Source: Isoetes taiwanensis (Eukaryota; Streptophyta; Lycopodiopsida; Isoetales; Isoetaceae). Taken from it: a DNA stretch of 64,000 nucleotides. The DNA lies in contig JAJEKV010000062.1 in assembly GCA_021234155.1 (NCBI GenBank), positions 6,788,432 to 6,852,431 on the forward strand, written 5' to 3'. Positions 46,941 to 58,939 of this stretch are shown piece after piece. Position numbers and translations under genes: made by a program. The notes beneath the pieces were generated by a model. That model was given only the letters and a program-made list of their open reading frames with translations, ran no database searches and was not told the DNA's origin. Within the stretch, counting starts at the first letter, position 1, and every line of letters starts with the position of its first letter.

Positions 46941-47567
46941 TGTTTCATTATCTTGTTGTTGCCTTTTGCTTAGAGTTTTGTATAGTGTATGTACTGCTCT
47001 ACGGCTAGGGTCCGAATCGAAGTTGTGGCCAGCAGATTTATCTTAAGGATTTGACGGGGGAGGAGGGAGAGAGAGGCAAGTTATTTATACAACTAATCCC
47101 ACATTGCTACGTAGAGATGCCTCATTGGCGACCTGCCATGCGGAGCCGTTCCATTGGTGCCATGTGGAATTACCAAAAGTAAACCCTAACCTATAATCAG
47201 ATCTAAACCCTAACCTAGATCCATTTTTATACCCGAATCGCAACTCAAAACCACTTGCACTTCAAAGCCCTGATCAGGAAGTCGTTGCACCAATGAAGTT
47301 CTAATTGCTAAGAATCGTTGAGTAATAAATAATTAGCAATTGAAACCAATAGTTGGTAAGAGTAAGTGCAAGCTTGAGCCCAAATTCATGCATAGAATGA
47401 AGTGGAGCTCATCACCAAACACCTAGCTAGCTAGAGAGGCAAAGGGCAAGGAATAGGCATTTGGTGTAGATAAGTAGGTAGATGATCTAGGATGTATTAT
47501 ATCAAATATTAGCATGTTATATATCTTTTATAGTTATTCTATAGCTCTCGCTTCTAGTCTGTGAATC
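46941..47567. other. spacer with no gene
   Basis: No long frames and no recognised domain. A purine-rich patch GGGGGAGGAGGGAGAGAGAG lies at about 47056-47076. The interval separates the copia fragment from the right inverted-repeat arm. Confidence 0.4.
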
Positions 47568-48796
47568 TTAATCAATGAACTCTAACCGTAAGTTAGTTTG
47601 CATGCTTATTAGGATTAGTTGTGTCGATGTTATTTCTCAAGTTATGGATCTTGCATGATGGTTGATCATTGTTTGCACCACTTATGTATGGGGGGAGGGG
47701 GGAGGGGGGAGGTAGAGACTGCAGCCATTGTAGACGATGCTTCTAGCTTAGACCCAATAATTCTCAATTATATATGGCTCTGTAGCGTAAGAACTCGCTG
47801 GTTCCCGAATAAGCGGATTTGACAAGGATGTATAAGGTAGGACTTGTCTCATGGTAGCCGGACCCTTGGTGTATAGAGCTTCCCCTCAGGGAGGGGGGAG
47901 GAGGATCTCTTAACGTGCTAGGCTCAATAATCTACCATTATGTAGGCAGAGTGTAGGTCCAAACAATTTCTAGGTGATTCATGTGTTGGCGGGTCTGCTC
48001 GGGTATGACAAACGAGCACGCATTTTCCTCGCACCCACTGTTATTAGCATGATGTATAATGAACAAGCCCAATGCTCTTCAACCTATTTACACAATACAC
48101 ACAAGGAGGGGTCGATGGAGTGGTGAACTCCAGCCATTGTTCTATGCCAGCCAATGCCTTGCTATATATATATTAGTTAGCATGTTGTTATTCAACAATG
48201 TGATGATGGTTGGATGGGTGCCACCTCATGGGTAACACATCATGCTATTGTTATATTATGTTTGATGCTAATAGTATATTGCTTTTGTTGTTTGTAGGAG
48301 CCTATAGAGGAAGGGACTAGATGACACCTCTGTTTCCCATGGCCATCTTAAGTACGAAGTCGGATTAAAGGGCCCATTTGTGGGCATACCTATTGGAGAG
48401 AGAAAGTCCGATGGAGTTTACAAATGCTGCCTTATGCAATCTAGAACATCACAATGGGATTAGATAATTCAAAATTATGTGTGAATTCTTGTCAAAGAAG
48501 ATGTAGGCTAGTTGAGTGCCTAAGTAATAGAGGAGCAAAAAGTTAACTAAATGACAATGGTGAAGATGTATAAGGAAATGGAGTGGCTGATAATAAGACT
48601 CTATATAACCATTAAAGTTGATATTGGGACCCTCAGATATTCATTAACTGATGATAATTGGGCCTTGCATAGCAATGCGCTAATAAATGGGTCATGTAAC
48701 ACCCTAACACCGAATGCTATACATTTGTAGGAAATTCTATCTCTGCTAATGAAAATTCTCTATCTAGCTTGCCACAATGTTGATGCAACATTATAC
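47568..48796 (-). repeat. large inverted repeat, right arm (1.23 kb)
   Basis: Reverse complement of the left arm at 39668-40932. It contains additional G-rich sequence relative to the left arm (47690-47712). The ends are estimated from where alignment by eye stops. Confidence 0.88.
47690..47712 (+). repeat. G-run cluster (possible G-quadruplex)
   Basis: Three runs of six G separated by single A, followed by GG. The left arm has only a short C run at the matching place, so the run expanded here. Confidence 0.6.
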
Positions 48797-51700
48797 AAAG
48801 CACATAGGAACTATTCTTAAATCTAGGCCTTCATCATCTAATTATCGAATGGTATCTAAGATACGAGAATGCTGCTAAACACACTTAATGAGTGTACAAA
48901 GTTGTTTGGACATAGCACATGTATTTGGCATGCTATGGCAGGAGTACTAGATTTTTATTCCATTAACTTGTAGAATCTCGAAGCTCTATGGTCACAGTCC
49001 AAATCTTTACTTAGGTGTTGAATTTATTCGCCTAAGAGTTGACAACTAGTATGGAGGATTGAATGCAGATAATGTTGATCAAACACTTTCCTTTCTAGAA
49101 ACATATGAATGGTTTGTAATCGCTAGACTTGGCATCGCCAATGACATGTTCAAAGCTTGGCCAAGATAGCATTGTTGCAATATATCCCTTCACATGCAAT
49201 GGGAATGGCTCAGAGCGGTGTACATGTTGATGCCCCATTTTTATTTTTAATTTAAACGAGAGAAACGTATACCCCCCCATGGTTGAAGCATTGGTTCGCT
49301 CTCGATTTTCCCAGTACATAGGTTAATCACATGTATAAAATGTCCATTCAGAAGCTACATGGTTGATCTTGCCTAGAAAATGATCATTTGGATATGGATG
49401 AGTGTCCAGCCCTTGATTTGATGATAGTTTCAGCATGATGAGTTCACTTGGAGGTTTAAGCATTATGGACAAGATTTATGGATCACATGGCCACAAAATA
49501 ATTTATCGTTTACGAATTTGTAAGATTAACCATAGAACTGATATTCTATATTTTAATTTGAATTGAATTGAATTGAATTGATTTTTATTGTCTGTGGAGA
49601 CCAATTGATCTATGGGACCCAAACAAGGAATACAGCAAGCAGATTACTGCTAGGATTAAAAAACCCTTGCCCCATAGGATTTTCAAGGGAAAAACTTGGC
49701 AAAGATAGGTATCTTTGAAATTGTACAATGATATATGATAATGGTACATTAAGATGTGTCTCACAGCATCGCTCGAGGACATAACCGAAAAGCGTGCATG
49801 TCCTCAAGATAAGATCCTAGTGAGCCTACCGACATTGTATCCGAAGTGCATGCAAATACCGGTTAGCCAGATCAATTGAGCATAGCTGGTGCGAATGTTA
49901 CCAACCTCTTCTTCTAACCATCTAGTACTATATGATTAAAACCAATCTTCCCAGCCTAGATAAAGTACCGCAGAGCCCAAGACAAATTTTTTCTAAAAGC
50001 TTCGTAAGAAAAACCTCTTGCAAGGTTGGAGAAGAAGAGGGAAGAAATGAAGAGAAATATGAGTATGTCACACTACTCAAAGAAGTCTGCACCTAATTCC
50101 ACAATTTGAACAAAACCTGCTTTCCATCAACCATTACAACCCACAATCTATAAGAGGAGCTGATTGTCGGATGTAAAACAATTAGTCTCAGAATTGGCTA
50201 GGCACAAAGCCCAACCACTAGACTCTTTCTCTAAAGTCTAGCTCGAGATATATGAGCATCATCCTGCTTATAAATTCCCTAGCTCGACATCTCAAATGGT
50301 TCCATGTATGATTAATAAACCTGTAGATTTTAGATCAAAGCACTCTATTCTTTACCAAGAATTCTACTCCAAACCTTTCTATTTGGAAGAAAGAGCAAGA
50401 GGAAGTAGAAAAGCCAACAATTCTTAGAGGAACCGTTATATGATTAGGCTACCAGAAAACCATCCAACAAAATTAAGCCCCTTACATTTCTAAAAAAAAT
50501 CGCTTAAACCTTATAGGCTCTAATGCCTTTTGGTACTCAAAACAAGAATACTAACTTTACCTATCGGGCCACATTAGTGGCAAGTCGGGCATGAATTATA
50601 ATGACCGCTGAAGAAATTTGAAAGACAATTACCGATAGTTGGAAGAATGAAATCCAAGGAAAAAAGCCGAAAGCAAAACCCCACTAGCAACAACTTGAAT
50701 ATTTGATCTCAGAGGTAGGCTGGAATAGTGCCTAAGGAAGAGGGAGAGGACCTTCTCTCCCCGCCACCGCCAAAGTCTGCAAGTTCCACCTCCACCACTA
50801 GTTGAATGTTGATTCACACGATCACGCATCGCTTGCTAGATTCCAAGGCCTCCCTCCCTAATTTATGCATAAGTTTGAAACCGCATTTTGATAATAGGTC
50901 ATTAGCCTACATGCCACTAATGGTATGGAAGGTTAACCTAGAGTCCCAAATTTGTCTCTAGTTCATTAAGTGCAGCAGAAAAGTCACGCATATAATATAA
51001 ATTATACTAGCGGGGCTAGGCTAGTCGCGGGCAATTATACACTTGAATTTGGCCTCTTGGTTCTAATTCCTCAATATGACTTGGGCATTGAAACCCTAAA
51101 ACAAAAAGCTACTTGGCCATATATCTTCTACAATCAAGCTCGATTGTGGCTGGTGGCTGCAGCCAGATATCTCACCCCGAAGAATTTGTCGCCAGCTAGA
51201 TTTCATAAATCTTGTTGGTTTTATAAGCTCCATTACACCTTGTTTTCGGCCGGCTCCAAACCCTCGGTAAGCCGCCTTCATACGTTTTTTTTCTTTCCAT
51301 GGAAGGCAGCCCTGCGAGATTCCTTCCGGCTCCTTTGAACCAATTCACCAAGGCCGATCTGCAAAATCAGCTCTTACAAGCAATTTAGTTATTCCGTGAG
51401 GGCCTTCAACTTAGGGTTCCAATTTCTATGCGCTACAATATGCTTTTATGTTCACGGAGAAAAAGGTAGCCAAAGCAGACCTATTATGCTACATGTTCAG
51501 ATTGCTTTTTCCACGATTATGGTTCCGTGGTTTCGTGATTTGGCATCCGCTTAATAGCAACAGTAAACACCAAAGCAAAGATAAGATACTTTAGTATTTA
51601 ACAAAACACGATCTTTGTACTACAACTAAAGCATTAATCTTTGATTGCCATTTGTAGATAATACTCCACTAGCAAAGATCCTGTAGTGCCAATGCTATCC

Positions 51701-51960
51701 ATCTCTTTGTTATATCCTGCAAGTCTCTTTACTTCAGAAAATATTTTGCCTCAAACAGAGATTCAATGTGAAATGTTTGTCATACCTTGTTTTAATATTC
51801 CATGCTTATCGTAGATGGCTTGGAAGCTACAAACTTCTGAATTCAAGTCTGCATTTCTCCAGGTTGCTTTAGCTCTTTTTGCAATCGATGCCGATCAATT
51901 TCCTACAAAAACTCTTTCCTTTTACAACCTGCTAGGAAGTTCAAGTCTATACCTAGACTT
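48797..51960. other. 3.1 kb AT-rich spacer with no recognised gene
   Basis: Only short frames on both strands (for example minus 49319-49095, minus 50829-50629, plus 50970-51338) without domains. An AATTG microsatellite lies at 49557-49582. No repeat copies elsewhere in the window were found. Confidence 0.4.
49557..49582. repeat. TTGAA pentanucleotide microsatellite
   Basis: About five units of TTGAA in tandem. Confidence 0.8.
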
Positions 51961-52029
51961 TGTGACGACCATATGGATATTCGTATCATACGATCATTAT
52001 ACTCGTATGTACAAAAGATGGTCGTCACA
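51961..52029. repeat. LTR-terminal inverted repeat
   Basis: The 12-base arms TGTGACGACCAT and ATGGTCGTCACA are perfect and enclose 45 bases. Could fold into a hairpin at the LTR tip. Confidence 0.85.
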
Positions 52030-52054
52030 CAGATGCAAAAGGGTAGTTTTAAAA

Positions 52055-52118
52055 GACAGGATTTGAACTCGCAACCTTCCAGTTGCGAGTCACATACCCT
52101 TGCCAAGTGCGCTACCAA
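52055..52118 (-). repeat. tRNA-like tract in LTR fragment
   Basis: On the minus strand, TTGGTAGCGCACTTGG contains an A-box match and GAGTTCAAATCC a B-box match, about 40 bases apart as in tRNA genes. The acceptor stem and anticodon arm are not complete, so this is not annotated as a tRNA gene. Confidence 0.6.
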
Positions 52119-52388
52119 TATTTTGTTGAAGACATTCCTCCATAACTTTCTCATATGTGGGACTATCTTTAGGAGATTCTAGAATATTCTAGAACCTAAA
52201 TGCATGCGATCTCATCCATTGGAGTGGCGCAATCTTGACCATCGGCTTAGATATATAAGGAGGCATCTCCTTCTTGTCGAACCATTCCGGTTCAACGCCA
52301 GTCTTGAGCCTTCTAGGCATCTGTCTCGTGTTCCTGCTTGCCTTTGGGCCATTGTATTCTTGATTCATGTTCATATATCAGATTCTTT

Positions 52389-52575
52389 ATCCATATTGGA
52401 CGATTCCTGTCTCTATGGAGGAGGTTTCATCCTTATTATTATTAATAATAATCTTATATTATAATGTTGTGTAATGGACCGCACCCTAAATCGGACGGTC
52501 GAGGATTTGATTGACCAATGGTGGAGATGATGTGTGCGTGTCTTCAACTAAAATTTCATCTTGACTATGGCTTCA
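52389..52575. other. short spacer
   Basis: Contains a TTATTATTATTAATAATAAT tract at about 52433-52453. No gene. Confidence 0.5.
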
Positions 52576-54345
52576 ATATGAAAGGGAAAAGGAAAAAGGA
52601 AAAGGAAAAGGGAAGGGAAGGGGAAGGGAAGGGGAAGGGAAGGGAAGGGGAAAAGGAAAAGGGAAAAGGGAAGGGAAGGGAAAAGGAAAAAGCGATGAAA
52701 GGGAAAAAAGGAAAAGGGAAACGGAAAAGGGAAGGGAAAAGGAAAAAGCGATGAAAGGAAAAAAAAAAGGAAAAAACGAAAGGGAAAAAGGGAAAAGGAA
52801 AAGGGAAGGGAAAAGGAAAAAAATGATGAAAGGGAAAAGGGAAAACGGAAAAGGGAAAACGGAAAAGGGAAAAGGGAAAAGGAAAAAGGGGCGGGAAAAG
52901 GAAAACGATGGAAGGGAAAAAAACGAAAAGGGAAACGGAAAAGGGAAGGGAAAAGGAAAAATGATGAAAGGGAAAAGGGAAAAGGGAAAAGGAAAAGGGA
53001 AGGGAAAAGGAAAACGATGAAAGGGAAAAAGGGAAAAGGAAAAAGGAAAAGGGAAGGGAAAAGGAAAAACGATGAAAGGAAAAAGGGAAAAGGGAAAAGG
53101 AAGAGGGGAAGGGAAAAGGAACAACGATGAAAGGGAAAAGGAAAAGGGAAAAGGGAAAAGGAAAGGAAAAGGGAAAAGGAAAGGGAATAAAAGAAAGGTA
53201 AGAGGAAAAGGAAAGAGAAGGAGAAAAGGAAAATGGAAAGATAAAAGAAAATAGAAAAGGAATAGAATAGGCTTAGGGGGGAAAGGGAACGGAAAAAGAG
53301 CACCGCGAGAAGGGTAAGAAGTAAAGGTGAGAAAAGGAGAAAAAGGTAAGGGAAAATAAGAAAAGGTTGCAAAGTCTATGGGAAAAGAAAAGTAAAAAGG
53401 AAAAGAGGGGGGGGAAGGGAAAAGGAGAACTTGGGAAAAGGGAACGAGAGAAAGAGAAAAAAGGAAAGGGCGTGGAAAAAAAAGGAAAAGAGAAAGGGTG
53501 AAGAAAGAGAAAAGGAAAGCAAAAGAGCATCGAGAAAAAGGAAAAGGGAAAAGAATGGAAAAATGAGGAAAAAAAGGTGGGGGAAAGTAGAATAGACAAA
53601 GGGTAGGGAGCAAGGAATAGGAAAAGAGGAAAAGAGGAAGGAGAAAAGGGCACGAGAAAAAAGGAAGAGGGAAAGGGTGAGGAAATAGAAAAAGAAAGGG
53701 AAAAAGAGTATGGGAAAGGAAAAGAAAAAACAAACAAGAAAGGAGAAAGTGGAAAGGGGAAAAGGGGAAGAGGATGGGGAAAGAAGGAAAAAGGGTACAT
53801 AAAAAAAGATTGAGAAAAGGGAATGGAAAGAGGCATATGAAAAGCGAAAAGGAACTGAAAGGGAAAATGTAAAGGAAGGGAAAAGAGAAAGGAAAGGGAA
53901 AAAGGGAACATATGCAAAACAAAAGGGTGGGGAATGTATTAAAAGGAATGGAAAGTTGAAAGGAAAAGGGAAGCGGAAAAAGGAGAAGGGAAAACAAAAA
54001 GAGCATGAGGAAAAGAGGAGAGAGAAATGGGAAAAGAGATGGGGAAAAGGGCACGGATCAAGAGGAAGACTGGGGGAAAGGAAGAAATGGGCACATGAAA
54101 AGATAAGCAAAAGAGAACGAAAAAAAAATGCATGAGAAACGGGAAAGAGAAAAGGAAAAGGAAAAGGAAGAGGAAGGGGAAAAGGAAAAGGGAAAGAGAG
54201 TAGTGGAAAATGGGAAGAGCGGGAAAGATAAAAAAGAAAGGGAAAAAGCCGATAAGAAAAAGAGAAAGAAAAAAAAGGGAAGGGGAAAGGGAAGGCAAAG
54301 GGAGGGAGAAGGGGGTTAGAAAAAAAAAAAGAATAAAAAAAGAAA
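52576..54345 (+). repeat. 1.75 kb polypurine (GGGAAAAGG-type) low-complexity tract
   Basis: The plus strand is almost only A and G. The first 0.6 kb is a loose tandem array of GGGAAAAGGAAAA-like units, with GATGAAAGGG spacers recurring every 60-90 bases. Later parts are less regular, with occasional C and T. The long minus-strand frames here (up to 493 codons of Phe, Pro, Leu, Ser) follow from the absence of stop codons in TTTTCC-type repeats and are not genes. Confidence 0.95.
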
Positions 54346-54467
54346 GAAATTAAAGGTTCCTAATTTATGCCCAGCAAGGCTGGGTACCATTACTAGTAAT
54401 AATAATAAGATTTATTAACGTCCAACAAAGACCCGTAGGCCATGGGACAACTCTTACAATTTTACGC

Positions 54468-55591
54468 CTACTCTCTACCGATAAGAGTATCTTTTTTCAC
54501 TATTGTCAATGTTCTCAAGGAGCTCTCTAATGAATTTTGCCACTTGGCATATTGTAGAGTATTTTTGAAAAAGAGTTGCCAAGTTCTCATGGTCCCAATC
54601 CACTTGGGAGTACTTTTCCCGAAGTGAATGGAACCGAGGGCAATGAAATATTGCATGTGATTCCCTGCTTTCAATATCCCGCTTGCATCTGATATCCTTT
54701 TCTTCCCTAGGAAGCCATGACCATCTCCCTCCGTTTCAATCATAAGATGATGTGAACCCATGCATGATTCGAAGCTATTGCTTGTACCATTCCCCGTACA
54801 TGTTCTTATGACTAAGATATAAATCAATGCCATGTTTTGCTTCCGGATTAAAGTCTTCCAAATAGTATCCGACCTTTTTCTTATCACGTAACCCAATGTA
54901 CCGCTCAAATGCTTTTTGTTTAAAATCTTCCCCAAAATCAGCCATTGTAAGATGTAATCGGTTCAACCATCGTGTTACATCCTTATGCCAGCCTTTTGCT
55001 TTTCCCTCCCTCCCAAGGCCGTGGAGGTCCGATTGCCACACATGCCAAAGATGTTCCCTCGATTCTTTTATTCAAGTATGGGGCTGTTTGTCGAGCTGTT
55101 TGGATCTCCAATGCATACGATCCACTTTCCATTAATGTAATCTCATACCCAAGCACCGATCTTTTCACTTTAAAAACCATATGCATTAATGTTTTTTGTA
55201 TTTGCTCCAACGCATTCCACTTCCCTTTTGGCAAAGACGGCCCCCATAGTTCACAAGCATACAAAGCAACTGGCATGACTAATGTGTCAAATAAGCGCTT
55301 CCATATTGGCCAAGACCGCACATTTGCTTGTCTGCCCTTATTAAGCATCGCATAGAATGCTTTCAATGCAGCTGAAATCCTACTATCAATTCCTTGGGTC
55401 CAGCTTCTCCTACCTGCATACACTTCATGCCCAAGGTATTTGTAACAATTAACCTGTTCTACTCTTTCTCTTTGATATATAACATTAGCCTCAATTTTAC
55501 CTGTCAAACCTGTTGCAAAAATCGGCAAGCGCATCCAATTGTCCTTGCATATCCTCCTGAGAATATGCTGAGAGCAGCAGATCATCGGCAA
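54468..55591 (-). pseudogene. second LINE ORF2 C-terminal domain
   Basis: The frame 55591-54983 (202 codons) begins in the RT thumb (NCYKYLGHEVYAGRRSWTQ) and continues through LVMPVALYACELWGPSLPKG, a conserved post-RT block of many LINEs. Frames 55041-54775 and 54935-54468 carry the last part. A Cys/His zinc motif may lie around 54700-54750 in a shifted frame but is not certain. Confidence 0.75.
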
Positions 55592-56480
55592 AAAGCAATA
55601 GCACCACTAACTCCTCATGTATCCGTGGGAATTTGCAACCTTTTGCTTGGAGAAAGCTTTCAAGTTGATCCACATATAGACCAAATAGAGTAGGTGACAT
55701 TGGGCAGCCTTGCTTCACCCCTACGTCACTAGGTATTGCCCTGTCATACCCATTGGAGTGACCACTTTTCCTTGCACATTTTGGTAGAGTCTTCCCAATC
55801 GAATGATCCATTCTTCCGCACCCCCCAACCGTGTTAATCTGTCTATTAATTTTTTGCCACGGAATCAGATCGAAGGCCTTTTGCAAAATCAATAAAGCAA
55901 AGAAATCAAAGCTTTGTTCCCGGATTTTGCTTCCTCCACTATCGTCGGCGGTGATCAAATAAACAAGAGTTCCATACCCGGCCCGGAAACCTGCTTGCCC
56001 CTTTGCTCTAATGCCATTTTCATTTGCCCATTTTGTCAGCTTAAGATCAAAAACTTTACCAAATAGTTTAGCTAGAATTGGACTTATCATGATTGTGCGA
56101 TAGTTTCCGGGATCCTCACGCCTCCTTTCTTATAAATGGGCGGATAATGCTCATGCTCCACTTCGGTTGGAAACCCTTCCCAAATTACTTGGTTAAAAGT
56201 AATGCTATTACGCCAAAATTGGCCCCCGCCTTGTTGTTACTCTCAAGCCTGCAATATCGCAAGCTTTGCCACATGCTAACAATCGGATTCCTTCCTCAAC
56301 ATCACTAGCATCTACACAAAAGTGTGCGGATGTGCATTCTGGTATCTGCAGTTTATTAGTGCCTTTAAAATAGAGATGAAGCGCATATGCATACCATGTG
56401 TCTAAATCTGTGAGAGAGATCTCTTGCACAATGGGTGACAAAGAGGTCCAAAGAACTTGTTCAAGTATGCCAGCGCCAGC
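55492..56480 (-). pseudogene. second LINE reverse transcriptase domain
   Basis: The frame 56090-55497 (197 codons) shows the ISPILAKLFGKVFDLKLTKW block, GFRAGYGT, DVGVKQGCPMSPTLFGLYVD and the catalytic LLFADDLLLSA. These are RT blocks in order. The Asp pair of the active site is intact in the frame. A frame change separates it from 56441-56208 upstream. Confidence 0.88.
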
Positions 56481-56525
56481 TTGAATAATAAGGAGCTCCA
56501 GAATGGCTAGCTTCTCATGAATCGA

Positions 56526-57568
56526 CCTCTAGCTCTCGGGAGGTCATTTGAACCTAAGATCAGCCTGCCGTAAAAATTTGATGGCACCGATCCAAGCTTC
56601 AGGTTTTTTGAACCGCATTCGCCTTGTTATTCACTCCACCCTCACGGGTATCCTACGTGATCGAGAACAAGTCGGTCTAGTTGGCTCTCTTCTTTCCGAT
56701 CAGCCTTGAGTTGGTTTGCCCCTTGCTGGAGAAAGGGCTCCCCGAAGGTAAAATTTTTTTTATTCACTGTAGAGCTCGAGGCATGCTTTGGAGAACCGGG
56801 TCGTGTTGCCAATGATCCACAAAACTTTGCAATCTAAGGCAAGGCTCGTCCAGCTTGATGATATGCATCGAATTGGTCAAAATTGCATTGAGATACCGCA
56901 CAGGATGATGTTGCACTTCAAGACCTGCTTTGAAGGGGTCGTGGAGGATGTCAAGGATATGTCATATCTATGGAGGACCCTCGGACTTTGGAGGAAGCCA
57001 TCGATTTACTGTTCGATGTGATAATCGGCTCTTGACGCGCAGGCAGGAGAGACGTGGTCAGTCAATCACACAAGCGTCCCTCAGCTACACCTTCCTCGAT
57101 TTCATCTCAGAGAATCCAACAAAATCCGCACCAGCCTATGCATTGACGGGGCAGCTCGAGGACCTTATCCGCCGGAAGCAATATCCTGAGAGAGGCTAAT
57201 CTTTTGCCTCTACCGGGGGAGCTGGTCATATTGCTCTTGATGCCCTTGAAGCGCCCAAATCGGCTCTGAAACCGCTTGAACCCCCGTCCGAGTAGTTAGA
57301 GTCTCTCGACGCTTGTTTTTGACATTCCCTTCAACTCCTCCCACATGTGACGGTTTTTATTCCTCGGACAAGGTCAAGAAAGAATTTTTTTCTATTTCAT
57401 TGAGAGTCGGAGAATGGGAGGATAGAGACGATGACACAACTTGATTGTGGTGCGAATGCCCTCGCTTCATAGATAGTATGTTCGCTACTAAGCACGCCAT
57501 TCCTAGAAGGGTGGTCGAGCATCTAGCCTCAATGTGATTGATGGGCGTGAGATCTCTTCAGGCGCAGC
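56526..57568 (+). other. unrecognised coding-like spacer
   Basis: Plus frames 56788-57021 and 56930-57199 overlap and read SLSYTFLDFISENPTKSA and GQLEDLIRRKQYPERG. They could be a remnant of a gag or host exon. No domain was recognised, and no polypurine tract precedes the LTR at 57569. Confidence 0.3.
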
Positions 57569-58152
57569 AGTTAGTCCCGTGCCTCCCGGTACAGACTATT
57601 CATGCATACGACGGACTGTGTCAAGGCCAAGGATCCACAACCAAAGCTGGTCCGTGCGTCAAAGGCTCAGCCAGAAGACCAAGACCACGCAGACAAAGAC
57701 CACGCTGGCGTCAACAAGAAGCGGCGCGCCAGACAAGTGACGCCGACCACCACCGCCCGCATCGGGCCAAACGTGATTCGAGGCTTTTCAAGAGGCACCG
57801 CTGCATTCCTGCAAATCAGGCCTCCTTCCAGGAGTCGCCACCGAAATCAGTCAGAGTGTCTATATTGGGCCAAAGGCCATTGTACTATATATATGAGTAG
57901 AGCTAGCACATGAGTTTTTAGATGAGTTTTGAGTCTTGTCTCAGTTTAGTTTTCTCTCGATTGCGAGAGCTCATGTATCTTCATTGACATCAAGGAAGCT
58001 TATTATTGTGATATCATTGTTCTTGTTGTTCTCTTTTCTCTTCTCTTGTTCTTTCTTGCAAATCCCGTGACATAGTTCCGTGATTCTCCTGATCCATCCA
58101 GGGTCCTCACAGGGGCCGGCCTTGCGGAGTTCCCAACCTGCACCCCAAACAC
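57569..58152 (+). repeat. TRIM-like LTR 1
   Basis: Starts near TTAGTCCCGTGCC (the expected TG is not preserved) and ends before the degraded PBS at 58153. Carries TATATATAT at about 57889 and the block GAAGCTTATTATTGTGAT. Confidence 0.8.
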
Positions 58153-58353
58153 CGGTGCCGCTATCGGGGATGCAGATCCCCGCCTTTGCTCAACACTCCT
58201 GACGCTCTTCAAACACGCCAGGACCTCATTGCCCATTACCATAATGGCGCCCGCCCTCATTCCCCGTGAGGATCACTTTCGTGATCGCTGGTTTCCCCGC
58301 CTCCGGAAGCACTTCCTTCTTTCTTCCGTGACCGAGTGTCGCTTTGGTGGGGG
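58153..58353 (+). other. TRIM-like internal region 1, degraded PBS
   Basis: Begins CGGTGCCGCTATCGGGGATG, where internal region 2 has TGGCGCCGTTGCCGGGG, so several PBS bases differ. Ends in GGTGGGGG. A CCATAATGGCGCCCG block is shared with region 2. Confidence 0.75.
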
Positions 58354-58939
58354 AGGTTAGTCATGTGCCTCCGGCACAGACTATTCATGCATACGACGGA
58401 CCAGGTCAAGGCCAAGGATCCACAACCGCGCTGGGTCCGTCGGCCAAAGGCTCAATGAAGACCAAGCGCACTAATGCCAGACAAAGACCACGCCTCAAGG
58501 CCAACAAGAGGCGGCCGCATAAGTGGACGGCCTGCCACCGCCTCGCTGCCAACAAGTGATTTCGTGCTTTTCAAGAGGCAATCGCCGTCTCCTCAAGAAT
58601 CGGCCTCCTTCCGTGAGTCGCCACCTAAATCAGTCAGAGTGTCTATATTGGGCCAAAGGCCATTGTACTATATATATGAGTAGAGCTAGCACATGAGTTT
58701 TTAGATGAGTTTTGAGTCTTGTCTCAGTTTAGTTTTCTCTCGATTGCGAGAGCTCATGTATCTTCATTGACATCAAGGAAGCTTATTATTGTGATCTCAT
58801 TGTTCTTGTTGTTCTCTTTTCTCTTCTCTTGTTCTTTCTTGCAAATCCCGCGTGACATAGTTCCAGGATTCTCCTGTTGGATCCAAGGGTCCTCACAGAG
58901 GGCTGTCTTGCAGGAGTTCCCGAACCCAGACCCCAAACA
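58354..58939 (+). repeat. TRIM-like LTR 2
   Basis: Starts at GGTTAGTC after a G run and ends CCCAAACA just before C and the PBS. TATATATAT at 58669-58677 is a likely TATA box. Confidence 0.85.

Larger units (their letters stand above)
51961..52388 (+). repeat. chromovirus LTR fragment (solo-like)
   Basis: Begins exactly at TGTGACGACC like the LTRs at 24361 and 63125, but no polypurine tract precedes it. It has only one of the 90-base leading units. The tRNA-like tract, TATATAA (52252-52258) and the CATCTGTCTCGTGTTCC block are present. Similarity stops abruptly at about 52388. It is a truncated solo LTR or the 5' LTR of a deleted element. Confidence 0.8.
54380..56525 (-). mobile_element. second LINE, RT and C-terminal part, 5'-truncated
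   Basis: The minus strand carries RT then a C-terminal domain and ends in a TTATTATTATTA tail (about 54399-54413), as in LINEs with simple-repeat 3' ends. It differs in sequence from the 17-20 kb LINE, so it is another family. The endonuclease is not present. The segment before the RT (56441-56208) reads YAYALHLYF and EEGIRLLACGKACDIAGLR, the N-terminal RT lead-in. Upstream 56530 is unrelated. Confidence 0.85.

Noticed and set aside
52055-52118. Functional tRNA gene
   Set aside because: A and B boxes are present but the acceptor stem, T stem and anticodon arm do not form properly, and the tract is a constant part of an LTR.
52548-54298. Very long minus-strand ORFs (up to 493 codons)
   Set aside because: They are Phe/Pro/Leu/Ser repeats produced by stop-free pyrimidine repeats in the purine tract, and two overlapping frames are equally long.
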